From positions 1-21,666 of the IMG/VR virus record IMGVR_UViG_3300031788_000121: a DNA stretch of 21,666 bases; one strand, written 5' to 3'. The notes under the pieces are model-generated. The model had not been told where the DNA came from. It saw only the letters and a program-made list of their open reading frames with translations, and searched no databases. Positions 14,678 through 21,666 of this stretch are shown here, one piece after another. Both the position numbers and the translations under genes were made by a program. The stretch's first letter is position 1, and each line of letters begins with the position of its first letter. The stretch comes from a virus.

Positions 14678-16825
14678 TTATCTTTTCCTCTCTAAAGTTC
14701 CGTAAATCCGCATACCCTTAAAAGACAAAACCCCGTCCATCGTCCATCCCCTCAAAGTGACCCAGAAATTGCGGGCGATAAATTTAAATTTGTCTTGATA
14801 GATATGGTAAGGTTGATCCAATCTAAACCCCAAATCATTTGGCGTAACGACATTGGAAGGGAGTTGAGTGAGAGGAATAGTCGCTAAGGAATCTCCCCGC
14901 AGATCAAAACGCGCCAGATTACTCACAGTATAAGATTTTGGTAAATCTCCGCTAATGATCATGGAAATGTTATTTCCCTTGCGAATCGCAAAGCTGGAGG
15001 GGTAAGACATGTTGAGATCATAATAAAGTCCTGCATAGGCTCTCCCTTTAAATTGAATCACGGGCAGAGACCATGAAAAAAACACAGGACACGTTCCGCC
15101 TTCATCACCATAAATAGGAAGCGAGCCATCGTTGCCATCCCCATATTTGTACAAGATGTTTTGAACAGCGATGTAAAAGCTGTTGCCCAACACGCAAAAA
15201 GCAGTCGCCTCTCTAAAATCTCCCGTAAAGAGCGTCCAGGCATAAAAACTTGTCGAGAAAAGAGAGCAGAGGATGTTGTTAAATCCTATCTTAAATCCAG
15301 CCAGAGAGCCGCCATCATACTTGAAGGAAGCGCAGGCTCTATAAGCAATCTCCGATCGGGTTATTGTTGAGACGTATTGCTTAATGAGAGGATCAACGGC
15401 GTCGTAGCTATTAACAGAAAATTGCTTGGCGACATTTAGCGTGCTGAGAGACTGTAATCCTGTTTTTGCCACCATAAAAACATCGTTTGCCACAGACAAG
15501 ACCAGATCACCATGAACGGCTCCGACGGGAAGTTCCGAATGGAACTGCAAAACGGGCTTATTTTGAGCCACTTCTCCCCCGACAGGCTCTGACCCTGACC
15601 ATGCCTGGGTCTTTTCACGCCCAATAAAGAGCATAAAGCCGTTCAGAAAGGAAATGGCTTCCAGATTATCAGCAATGCCGTGATTTTCAGCCAGGTTGAT
15701 GCTGGGAACAATTTTGAGTTGTTCATTAAACCATTGCATGGATGCTCCAGGCTTATACATAAAATAAACCCGCATCGCCTGATCAGGACTGCGATATTTC
15801 AGAGAAGCCGCACCTGCTCCCAACGCCCAAATCCGATCGTACATCACAAACATAAAATTAAATCGAGGGACAAAAGCTTGATAAAGAAGCTCTGTACGGT
15901 TTTGGACAAAAACGGGAATATTCTCAGCCACTGTAACAGTGAGGATATTAACATTTAAAACACGCTGCGTGATGGTAAGAGAGGTAGGAAGCCCATTCAC
16001 CACAACTTGAATAAGACTACCTGCGGCGTAATTTTGAATGTTAAACAAATCGCCTGTTTGAAACCTTAAATTATTCTGATCAATTCTTGTCAGATTGGTT
16101 GCGCTCTCCTTGAGAAACTGAAATACATCTGTGAGAGCATTCCCATCCCAAACCATCACGCGATCAACGCCGTTGCAGATGTAAAGTTTGCCTGCAAAAG
16201 CAACCCATCTTGGAACGCATGCAACCGCTAAATTTGTTCTCAGTGGGTTTTGTCCAATCGTCTTTGTAGGCACGTCGTAAAGATAAATATTTCCCACAGG
16301 ATAGAAAACTCCCGTAATCACAGGATCATCCATCACATCCATAGGTGGAAAAGCGTTTTGAACTAAAGTGACAGTGACAGTTTGTCCTGCTACAGAGACC
16401 TCTCCCATCACATCGTAAACGGTGTTTTGTCCGTGCCATGTATATTCCACCTGAATGGGAGTGTCGCGGATGTATTGCGTTACGTTGTTTGTCGTAAACG
16501 AAAACTGACGTGAGTTATTTGCGCTCGATGTAAAAGCAGCTGCCGTAGCATCAAGTGTAAACTGCCTCACATAAAGCAATACCTGTTCAACGCCCCCAAC
16601 GCCCACATAGGGGAATTGTTTAAGAATCGCGTATTCTTCTTCCGTCACAAATTGTGCCAGTTTATCTGTCCCATACCTCACTCTTCCTTCCCCTAAAGGT
16701 TGGGGGATGATATTTTCAAGAATGTAGGCGTAGAACATGTCCAGTCGCTCAGGAGAGACATTTTGATTCATGCCCTTGGGCGGAACCTGAATGTCAAGAA
16801 CATCGTATTGGGAAGCATCAAACAT
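14678..16825 (-). CDS. P22 gp10-like tail hub/packaged-DNA stabilisation protein
   Basis: About 715 residues. ATG 16825, preceded by GAGG at 6 nt, is preferred over TTG 16852; it overlaps the upstream stop by 8 nt. The body is beta-rich and repeatedly shows propeller-like phrases such as RWVAFAGKLYICNGVDRVMVWDG, FNFMFVMYDRIWALG and LNGFMLFIGREKTQAWSG, which match the style of P22 gp10-type hub proteins (about 472 residues in P22), including the VW-DG motif. N-terminal residues (VLDIQVPPKGMNQNVSPERL) resemble the 'G(I/L)N-N-SP' start of that family. It is expected to form the tail hub below the gp4-like adaptor ring and close the portal after packaging. The extra length is unexplained. Confidence 0.7.
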   Translation of the reverse strand: MFDASQYDVLDIQVPPKGMNQNVSPERLDMFYAYILENIIPQPLGEGRVRYGTDKLAQFVTEEEYAILKQFPYVGVGGVEQVLLYVRQFTLDATAAAFTSSANNSRQFSFTTNNVTQYIRDTPIQVEYTWHGQNTVYDVMGEVSVAGQTVTVTLVQNAFPPMDVMDDPVITGVFYPVGNIYLYDVPTKTIGQNPLRTNLAVACVPRWVAFAGKLYICNGVDRVMVWDGNALTDVFQFLKESATNLTRIDQNNLRFQTGDLFNIQNYAAGSLIQVVVNGLPTSLTITQRVLNVNILTVTVAENIPVFVQNRTELLYQAFVPRFNFMFVMYDRIWALGAGAASLKYRSPDQAMRVYFMYKPGASMQWFNEQLKIVPSINLAENHGIADNLEAISFLNGFMLFIGREKTQAWSGSEPVGGEVAQNKPVLQFHSELPVGAVHGDLVLSVANDVFMVAKTGLQSLSTLNVAKQFSVNSYDAVDPLIKQYVSTITRSEIAYRACASFKYDGGSLAGFKIGFNNILCSLFSTSFYAWTLFTGDFREATAFCVLGNSFYIAVQNILYKYGDGNDGSLPIYGDEGGTCPVFFSWSLPVIQFKGRAYAGLYYDLNMSYPSSFAIRKGNNISMIISGDLPKSYTVSNLARFDLRGDSLATIPLTQLPSNVVTPNDLGFRLDQPYHIYQDKFKFIARNFWVTLRGWTMDGVLSFKGMRIYGTLERKR

Positions 16826-17468
16826 TCGATGCCTCACGCCCCTGATCTTCAAAAGAATTAAAGAGGAAGGATATCACTTGCTGCTTCCCTCTTTCCCATC
16901 GCTCTTTAGATTCTTTTGCTTTCAGATTATCCTTAAATCCGCCTTCTTCCTGAAAGACGTACCACAAAGCACCATCGACAAGAATATGATGGAAAGAAGA
17001 CGGATAAGGAATGTTGTAAGAAGGCGTTTCTGCTGTTAACACAATGGCTTCCTGAACCCACGTGATGAGAGCATGCGCTCTCACAGGGGCAGGATGCAGA
17101 AAAACAGTAAAGCTTGGAACATCAACCTGTAGAGAGGCTGAAAAACAAAAGGGACGTCCCGTGCGACGTCCATACAATTTAAGCGCCTCTGAGTGGGATT
17201 TTTTACTCAATTCACACCGAGTATGCAGATCAAAAACACTAGAAACTAAAAAAGGATTGAACGGGATAACAACCCCTGTAACGGCATTATAAACATCGTT
17301 AAAGGTTTGCGTAGAAAAAACCGCCTCGTTAAATAAAGCAGTTTCACTATAAAGCTGATGGTGAGCAAGGTTGAGATATCTTAGAAACAAGACTCTTTGA
17401 GTAGGGGTGACATTGCTGCCACCCGCACTAAAATCCGCCATCAAATCTAAAATATCCGAGACATTCAC
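16818..17468 (-). CDS. P22 gp4-like head-tail adaptor protein
   Basis: 216 residues (P22 gp4 is about 166). It starts at GTG 17468, 2 nt after the upstream stop; no strong Shine-Dalgarno is seen, and an in-frame ATG at 17441 is an alternative. Helical motifs at both ends (TQRVLFLRYLNLAHHQLYSE, then YPSSFHHILVDGALWYVFQEEG, then KESKERWERGKQQV) fit the family pattern in which helices pack on the portal ring, with a beta middle (HTRCELSKKS, GRPFCFSASLQVDVPSFTVFLHPAP). P22 gp4 also has reported muralytic activity, but I see no muramidase motif here. Position between capsid and hub genes supports the adaptor role. Confidence 0.65.
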   Translation of the reverse strand: MNVSDILDLMADFSAGGSNVTPTQRVLFLRYLNLAHHQLYSETALFNEAVFSTQTFNDVYNAVTGVVIPFNPFLVSSVFDLHTRCELSKKSHSEALKLYGRRTGRPFCFSASLQVDVPSFTVFLHPAPVRAHALITWVQEAIVLTAETPSYNIPYPSSFHHILVDGALWYVFQEEGGFKDNLKAKESKERWERGKQQVISFLFNSFEDQGREASNV

Positions 17469-17470
17469 AT

Positions 17471-17821
17471 TTAATATCCAACAGCAAGCAAAAGATAAGC
17501 TGTGTCTGTGTTTTCGATAACCTGAGCGTTTGCTGGAAGAGTAAAAATAACGCTTCGACTATCAGCACTCAGTGTAATATTTAACCCTCTGTTAAAGCCT
17601 GTAGGGTCTTCAAGACGAATATTTCCATTATTTTTTAGGATAAAAGCATTCATAATCGCCTTGATCGTCCCAGCCCCCTTCAATGTAAAAACAATGGCAT
17701 TGGCAGCGGCTGCTATTGCAGGACACACAACTTGTACAGCCATCAAGGCAATATCTTTGCCTGGGATATCTGTGGTTGCAATCGCCTGAGCGTTTGTATA
17801 ACTTGTATAACGTATGGACAT
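17471..17821 (-). CDS. Small head protein after capsid, possible decoration protein
   Basis: 116 residues starting MSIRYTSYTNAQ. ATG 17821 is chosen because AAGGAG sits 6 nt before it; the longer frame to 17875 would run into the capsid gene. It begins 10 nt after the capsid stop. Beta-rich with an Ala-rich middle (MAVQVVCPAIAAAANAIVFTL), no signal peptide or membrane helix. Small beta proteins directly behind the capsid gene are often decoration/cement or head-completion proteins. P22 has no gene in this place (5 is followed by 4), so it is an insertion relative to P22. No family is recognised. Confidence 0.6.
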   Translation of the reverse strand: MSIRYTSYTNAQAIATTDIPGKDIALMAVQVVCPAIAAAANAIVFTLKGAGTIKAIMNAFILKNNGNIRLEDPTGFNRGLNITLSADSRSVIFTLPANAQVIENTDTAYLLLAVGY

Positions 17822-17831
17822 CTTTTTCTCC

Positions 17832-18965
17832 TTATGAATCTCGTGTAAATGAATGGATAATGCCTTGTTCAGCAAGAATCGCAGCGTTATTCAAGGAGGG
17901 ATATCTCAGGGATTGAAGCCCGCGTATTTCATGAGAATAAATACCCCTCTTGAGTTCGCGCATATCCTCAACAGTGACAATTTTTGGGAACAATCCCCAG
18001 CCCACCGCCCATGCGCCCACACCAAACATCAGATTCCATGAGTAAGTATGTCCGTTAATGACGATTTTATAGCGATCCAGATCAGGGCAACGGAAGATAT
18101 ACGCAGCATCAATTTTACCCACAAAGAACGCTCCATTAACAGGAGAAGGCTGATCCTGAAGGGCAAGACCTCGCGCTGTGAAAGGAGTAATAAAGTTGGG
18201 GTCTAGTTCAAGCTGACGCACAGCCGCCGAGGACATCAATTTAATATAGCTCGGATTCAACTGACCATGCAGCATGGAAACATTATAAGGCTTGATCCCG
18301 TCTGCTGCGGGAGACGTCACAAGGGCTTTATCCACACAAGCCTTGATATTCGCAACGCTCGCCTTGGTGGTATAGTCAAAAGCACCTCCCGCTAACCCCT
18401 CAATCGTGGCAGGAAGGGTTGCACCGCCTGCATACGTATAAACGATCATCTCGTTATCACCGACCACCGCGCGTTCCGTAATAGGCATGACGCCATTTTG
18501 ATAAACGCCCGTTTGATTATAGGTTTGAGTGGTCGCCGCCTTGAGCAGGGAATCATCAAAATGTTTAGACGACGCATCTCGAATTTGAGGCAAGGCATCG
18601 GCAAGAACTTTAGGCTGGAGCGGTGTCCCAACATTCATCAATTCAAGATCAGTATTCTTGATGGCCCATGTATATTGCGTCATGGTGACCATGATGGACT
18701 CAACCCGCTGCTGCTGCTCGAATCCATCCTTGATTTGTCCGTCAATAATAGGATTTTGCCAATCTATGGCATAAAGACGTGGAACCTCAAAAGCAAGGCC
18801 TTCACCGGATTTAACCGTTTTTTTCAAAACAGGCTTGTCTGTGCCCCCCACCCACTCGCTAAAAGTGGTACGCGCCATCCACTGCATGTACAAGTCATCG
18901 CAAATATGATCAGGAAAAAGCTGACCTGCGACGCCGTTAAAATTACCAATAATAGGATATTGCAT
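17832..18965 (-). CDS. Major capsid protein
   Basis: 377 residues. ATG 18965 with GGAGA 6 nt upstream. Position after the scaffold gene, size and residue pattern identify it as a HK97-fold coat protein. An N-terminal arm (FPDHICDDLYMQWMARTTFSEWVG) precedes KSGEGLAFEVPRLYAIDWQNPIIDGQ, and the C-terminal half has MLHGQLNPSYIKLMSS, SPVNGAFFVGKIDAAYIFRC and WNLMFGVGAWAVGWG, which resembles the N4 gp56/Phage_capsid_3-type family more than the P22 coat (about 430 residues). The family choice is from memory of sequence style and needs a profile search. Spaced 185 bp from the scaffold gene, unlike the other gaps in the operon. Confidence 0.85.
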   Translation of the reverse strand: MQYPIIGNFNGVAGQLFPDHICDDLYMQWMARTTFSEWVGGTDKPVLKKTVKSGEGLAFEVPRLYAIDWQNPIIDGQIKDGFEQQQRVESIMVTMTQYTWAIKNTDLELMNVGTPLQPKVLADALPQIRDASSKHFDDSLLKAATTQTYNQTGVYQNGVMPITERAVVGDNEMIVYTYAGGATLPATIEGLAGGAFDYTTKASVANIKACVDKALVTSPAADGIKPYNVSMLHGQLNPSYIKLMSSAAVRQLELDPNFITPFTARGLALQDQPSPVNGAFFVGKIDAAYIFRCPDLDRYKIVINGHTYSWNLMFGVGAWAVGWGLFPKIVTVEDMRELKRGIYSHEIRGLQSLRYPSLNNAAILAEQGIIHSFTRDS

Positions 18966-18999
18966 TACATTCTCCGTTAAAAATTAAACAAAAATAACC

Positions 19000-19015
19000 A
19001 TCCTTAAAAAAGGAT
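19000..19015 (-). promoter_or_regulatory. AT-rich hairpin in capsid leader
   Basis: ATCCTT (19000-19005) and AAGGAT (19010-19015) form a 6-bp stem, extendable by AAAATA (18991-18996) and TATTTT (19016-19021) past a 3-nt bulge. In the minus transcript it precedes TATTTTTG and lies about 35 nt before the capsid start. It could be an attenuator, or a processing or stability element that sets high capsid expression; the sequence does not decide which. Confidence 0.45.
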
Positions 19016-19020
19016 TATTT

Positions 19021-19149
19021 TTATTTCTTCTTTTCGGAGAGGAGTATCCGTTTAGTCCAAGAGAAGCCTTTCGGGTCTTTTCCTAAAGAGGCACTGTCGT
19101 ACTCATCAGAAACGATGTCTTTGGGTCTGCGGGGTCTATTTCAACGAGG
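19021..19149 (-). pseudogene. Coding-like remnant between scaffold and capsid genes
   Basis: The scaffold stop (TAG, 19152-19150) is followed in the same frame by CCT CGT TGA and then an open run to TAA at 19021. The run encodes DEYDSASLGKDPKGFSWTKR and ILLSEKKK, which looks like real protein, yet it has no ATG, GTG or TTG start. In the +1 frame the sequence VEIDPADPK reads through the TGA and could join this frame by a -1 shift at C CCA AAG (19125-19119 on the minus strand). It may be a decayed small gene, a frameshifted extension, or a sequencing error. Confidence 0.4.
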
Positions 19150-20076
19150 CTACATTCCCAACATGGGGCTGGTCTTCTTTCTCTTTTGCTTTTGGGCTTG
19201 CCACTTATCAAAGGGATCAAGACCCTTCAGAGAATCAGAAGAACCATCTGAACCCTTGGAATCACTACTTAGCCAGAATTTTCCTGAAGATTCATTTGGC
19301 TCATATTCAACCATTTTTTTCTTCATTTTGTCAAGTTCTTTCTGAAGTTTCTGCGTCTCTTCTTTTTGAACAGCCAAGAATTTCCTGAATCCCCCTTGCT
19401 TATAAACCTCCCCCATTCCTTCATCCAAATATTTCTCTCCATAGGAAATAATCTTCTTGAGGACAGCCATAGGTGATTGAAGCCCTGAAAGTTCTTTAAG
19501 AAAAACATCAGCTTCTGTGCTATCAATTTCATTGAGCAATTGATCAAAGGCATAAAGTTTTTTAGCAGCTTCCTGATCGTCTGAAACGTCTACATAGGTG
19601 CTGAACAATTCAGGATCAAGCATGTCCTTGTATTTTTTAAAAGGATTGTTGCTTTTTTCTTCTATCTTTTCATTGAATGAGTCTTCGGAGAAGGTGAGTC
19701 CATCCTTTTTGAGAATAGAGAGCAAAAGCCCTGCCTGATCCTCCTCAAGACTTCCCTCTGCAACGAATTGATCCAGAACTTTCAGTGTTTCCTTAATTTT
19801 CTGGTTAGCTGAGCGTGCAAATTTTTGGTTATCATGGGCGCGCGCTTCCAGCTTTTTAATTGTTTCCGCGTGATCTGAAGATGTCTCTTTGCTCTTGTCT
19901 TCTTGAGCCTTAACGCTTTCAGATCGTTCAGCAGGGAAATGAGATTCTTTCTCTTTTCCTTCTTTCTTCAACATCATCCTGTCAAAAGGATCAAACGCTT
20001 CTTCAGGGGGCAGGCTGTCAGGATGAGAAGGTTGTACTTGACTTTCTTCTATCCCAACGTTTTTTTCTTCTTCCAT
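19150..20076 (-). CDS. Capsid scaffold protein
   Basis: 308 residues, extremely charged (E/K/S/D-rich) with few aromatics, as scaffold proteins are. ATG 20076 follows AGGAG at 6 nt. Helical regions (IKKLEARAHDNQKFARSANQ, KEETQKLQKELDKMKKKMVE) alternate with disordered Ser/Gly-rich parts. The C-terminus is a basic cluster (QAQKQKRKKTSP) like the coat-binding end of P22 scaffold (about 303 residues). A DPFD motif occurs near both ends (FDPFDRMM at about 29 and LDPFDKWQ at about 285). Position between portal and capsid genes supports the call. It is expected to guide procapsid assembly and leave before packaging. Confidence 0.75.
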   Translation of the reverse strand: MEEEKNVGIEESQVQPSHPDSLPPEEAFDPFDRMMLKKEGKEKESHFPAERSESVKAQEDKSKETSSDHAETIKKLEARAHDNQKFARSANQKIKETLKVLDQFVAEGSLEEDQAGLLLSILKKDGLTFSEDSFNEKIEEKSNNPFKKYKDMLDPELFSTYVDVSDDQEAAKKLYAFDQLLNEIDSTEADVFLKELSGLQSPMAVLKKIISYGEKYLDEGMGEVYKQGGFRKFLAVQKEETQKLQKELDKMKKKMVEYEPNESSGKFWLSSDSKGSDGSSDSLKGLDPFDKWQAQKQKRKKTSPMLGM

Positions 20077-20088
20077 CACAATCTCCTA

Positions 20089-21666
20089 TCAAGATTGTCC
20101 AGGTTGAGCCGTCATCATAGGCTCCACCTGTGACTGTTGTTGCTGCATCATCGCCATCTGCTGCTGGTTCTGTTGATATTCTTCAATATATTTCCGAGCA
20201 TGAATATTCCCCATGTCCTCAAGAAGAGAAGGCATCGACAGCAATGCAGGATTTTGAGCTATCATCATCGCCATTTCTCTCTTTTCATCAAGAGTGCTGC
20301 GAATATCAGTAATTTCCTCAAAGTAAAGCGAGATGGGCAAAAAGCTTACATCATTTTCAATTCTTAACTGTCCATTAAGACCCTCAACAGCGAGATTCAA
20401 ATACATCGTCTTTTTTTCATCGTTTTCCAAGACATCCACATAAAAATTCTCGACAAAAGAATTCTGAAACAAATTAAGAGCCACTCTTGCTTCACGCTTC
20501 TTCATATAAGCCAAAATATCAAAGGCAAAGACATTCGTCCTCACACTGTTCACCTGGCGAATTTTTTGAGCAATGCCACTGGATGCATTGGTCTGAATGC
20601 CCAGCATTTCATCATGAACACCAGAAACTTGTTTCAGTATACCAATATAATAATCCTGCGCCATCTTCATCAAATCCTGACCCAATGGAGCAGACGAATG
20701 AATCGTTACTTCTGATCCCTCTGGATAAAAAATAAAAGAGTTTTTATTTCTGACTTCTCTCTTCATTTTCTCTAAAGTTTTGCCCTCTGGCATCTTTCCT
20801 TTAAAAATATACTGGTTGGAATTCATGAAATAGATGGCGTCAGTCGCTCTTTTATTAAGATCATATTGAATAGATTTAAGAGGAGGAATAAATCCGTAAG
20901 GCATATTAAACATCTTTGTCTTTTGCCACACCAGAGGAACAAAGCTAAAGTCATTTTGATTGGGAAAACTTGGATCAAGAGGAGCAGATTCCAATAAACA
21001 ATCCCCTATGAATAAAGTCCTGACAATCTGCTCAGAATCAATCTCATCAATCTGGCTTTTACTCTCTGCTATTTCTTCCGCCTTATCGAAATCAAATGTT
21101 TCAAAATATCTTCCGTTTTTTGTAAGTCCTGTAAAAGCTTTTTTAGCCACCTTATGTTGAACTTCGCATACAAGAGGATTGACCGAGCGTCGATCAGGAA
21201 TGTAGGAGAAGGTGGGAGCATTCTTTTGAAGAGCTTCTGAACGCGTGTACTCATCAAAACCTACGTAATTATCCCAATCTATTTCAGATTTTGCGCGTGG
21301 ATATACGGAAAGTATCTTGTCACGAGGAAGGTACCACTCTTTACACACAAACTTTGAATTATCAAATTGAGGACTCGTATCATCAAAATCAGGAATCACC
21401 TCAAACGGATTCACGTGTTTGTATTGGATGACACCATTTTCTTTAAATACCGCGCTCCAACCTATACCACAGATCATTGCGTCCTGAAACTTTAAGGAAG
21501 AGTGAAAAGGGATGTCCTTATTTTCCTGAAAGAAGATGAGAAAATGTCTCAACGCTTTTGAAAGACTCGAATAATCCATCTCTTCTGTGTCTTCATGATC
21601 GATTCTGCATCCAACACGGAATTTTGATTGTATTTCAACTCCTGCAAGATTCTTAACCAATCCGCT
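20089..21666 (-). CDS. Portal protein, 5' end outside window
   Basis: At least 525 residues, open to the right edge; the apparent TTG start at 21660 is not a real start because the frame continues to the edge (P22 portal is about 725). The segment DYSSLSKALRHFLIFFQENKD, FQDAMICGIGWSAVF, NPFEVIPDFDDTSPQFDNSK and KEWYLPRDKILSVYP matches the P22-type portal style, with wing-domain strands and a Ser/Asp-rich strand. The long helical stem follows (EVRNKNSFIFYP, LKQVSGVHDEMLGIQTNASS), and the end is Gln/Met-rich (QQNQQQMAMMQQQQSQ), common for portals. It forms the dodecameric vertex ring for DNA packaging. The stop lies 12 nt before the scaffold ATG. The terminase should lie to the right, outside the window. 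Confidence 0.85.
   Translation of the reverse strand, partial: SGLVKNLAGVEIQSKFRVGCRIDHEDTEEMDYSSLSKALRHFLIFFQENKDIPFHSSLKFQDAMICGIGWSAVFKENGVIQYKHVNPFEVIPDFDDTSPQFDNSKFVCKEWYLPRDKILSVYPRAKSEIDWDNYVGFDEYTRSEALQKNAPTFSYIPDRRSVNPLVCEVQHKVAKKAFTGLTKNGRYFETFDFDKAEEIAESKSQIDEIDSEQIVRTLFIGDCLLESAPLDPSFPNQNDFSFVPLVWQKTKMFNMPYGFIPPLKSIQYDLNKRATDAIYFMNSNQYIFKGKMPEGKTLEKMKREVRNKNSFIFYPEGSEVTIHSSAPLGQDLMKMAQDYYIGILKQVSGVHDEMLGIQTNASSGIAQKIRQVNSVRTNVFAFDILAYMKKREARVALNLFQNSFVENFYVDVLENDEKKTMYLNLAVEGLNGQLRIENDVSFLPISLYFEEITDIRSTLDEKREMAMMIAQNPALLSMPSLLEDMGNIHARKYIEEYQQNQQQMAMMQQQQSQVEPMMTAQPGQS

Noticed and set aside
1-21666. CRISPR array, tRNA genes, insertion sequences, integrase or att sites
   Set aside because: I looked for spaced direct repeats, tRNA T-loops, transposase motifs and tyrosine/serine recombinase motifs and found none.

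Overview
The window is a stretch of a tailed-phage genome (prophage or phage contig), about 42 to 45% GC by eye. It is dominated by a minus-strand late operon. Read along the minus strand from the right edge, the order is portal protein (cut by the edge), scaffold, major capsid, small head protein, gp4-like head-tail adaptor, large tail-hub/DNA-stabilisation protein (gp10 slot), needle/fibre protein (gp26 slot), small GNAT-like protein (gp14 slot), and three long helical Ala/Gly-rich proteins (gp7, gp20, gp16 ejection slots). This matches Salmonella phage P22 gene order 1-8-5-4-10-26-14-7-20-16, so I call it a P22-like podovirus head/short-tail module. Most proteins look remote from P22 and several are larger. 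No terminase, integrase, repressor, endolysin or holin is visible here.

From 8.06 kb down to 5.81 kb the coding strand switches. An AT-rich group of plus-strand genes sits there, with one small minus-strand membrane protein among them. They encode a secreted phospholipase D/Nuc-type HKD enzyme, two small unknown proteins, a membrane protein and a small exported protein. One gene has a near-consensus sigma-70 promoter overlapping a dyad, then a folded leader with a short upstream ORF and a sequestered ribosome-binding site. This is the same genomic slot (after gene 16, before the distal tail gene) where P22 keeps its immI/sieA cargo, so I read these as moron (lysogenic-conversion) genes.

Below 5.74 kb the minus strand resumes with two small proteins, a small lipoprotein that appears to have its own promoter and terminator, and a tightly packed tail module: a small beta-rich protein, a patatin-like phospholipase with an intact Ser/Asp dyad, a coiled-coil tail appendage protein, and a large repeat-containing tail fibre running off the left edge. 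An RNA element with two mutually exclusive hairpins lies just before this module and may act as a terminator/antiterminator switch.

The host cannot be named from the sequence. A Nuc/PLD enzyme plus a patatin, the AT-leaning composition and Gram-negative export signals (lipobox, AXA cleavage site) fit a Gram-negative bacterium. Host-associated alphaproteobacteria (Rickettsia- or Holosporales-like) are an attractive guess but only inference. The most interesting points are the patatin translationally coupled to virion genes, the two candidate RNA switches (4690-4761 and 6459-6617), and the clear P22-type synteny with replaced or enlarged parts.
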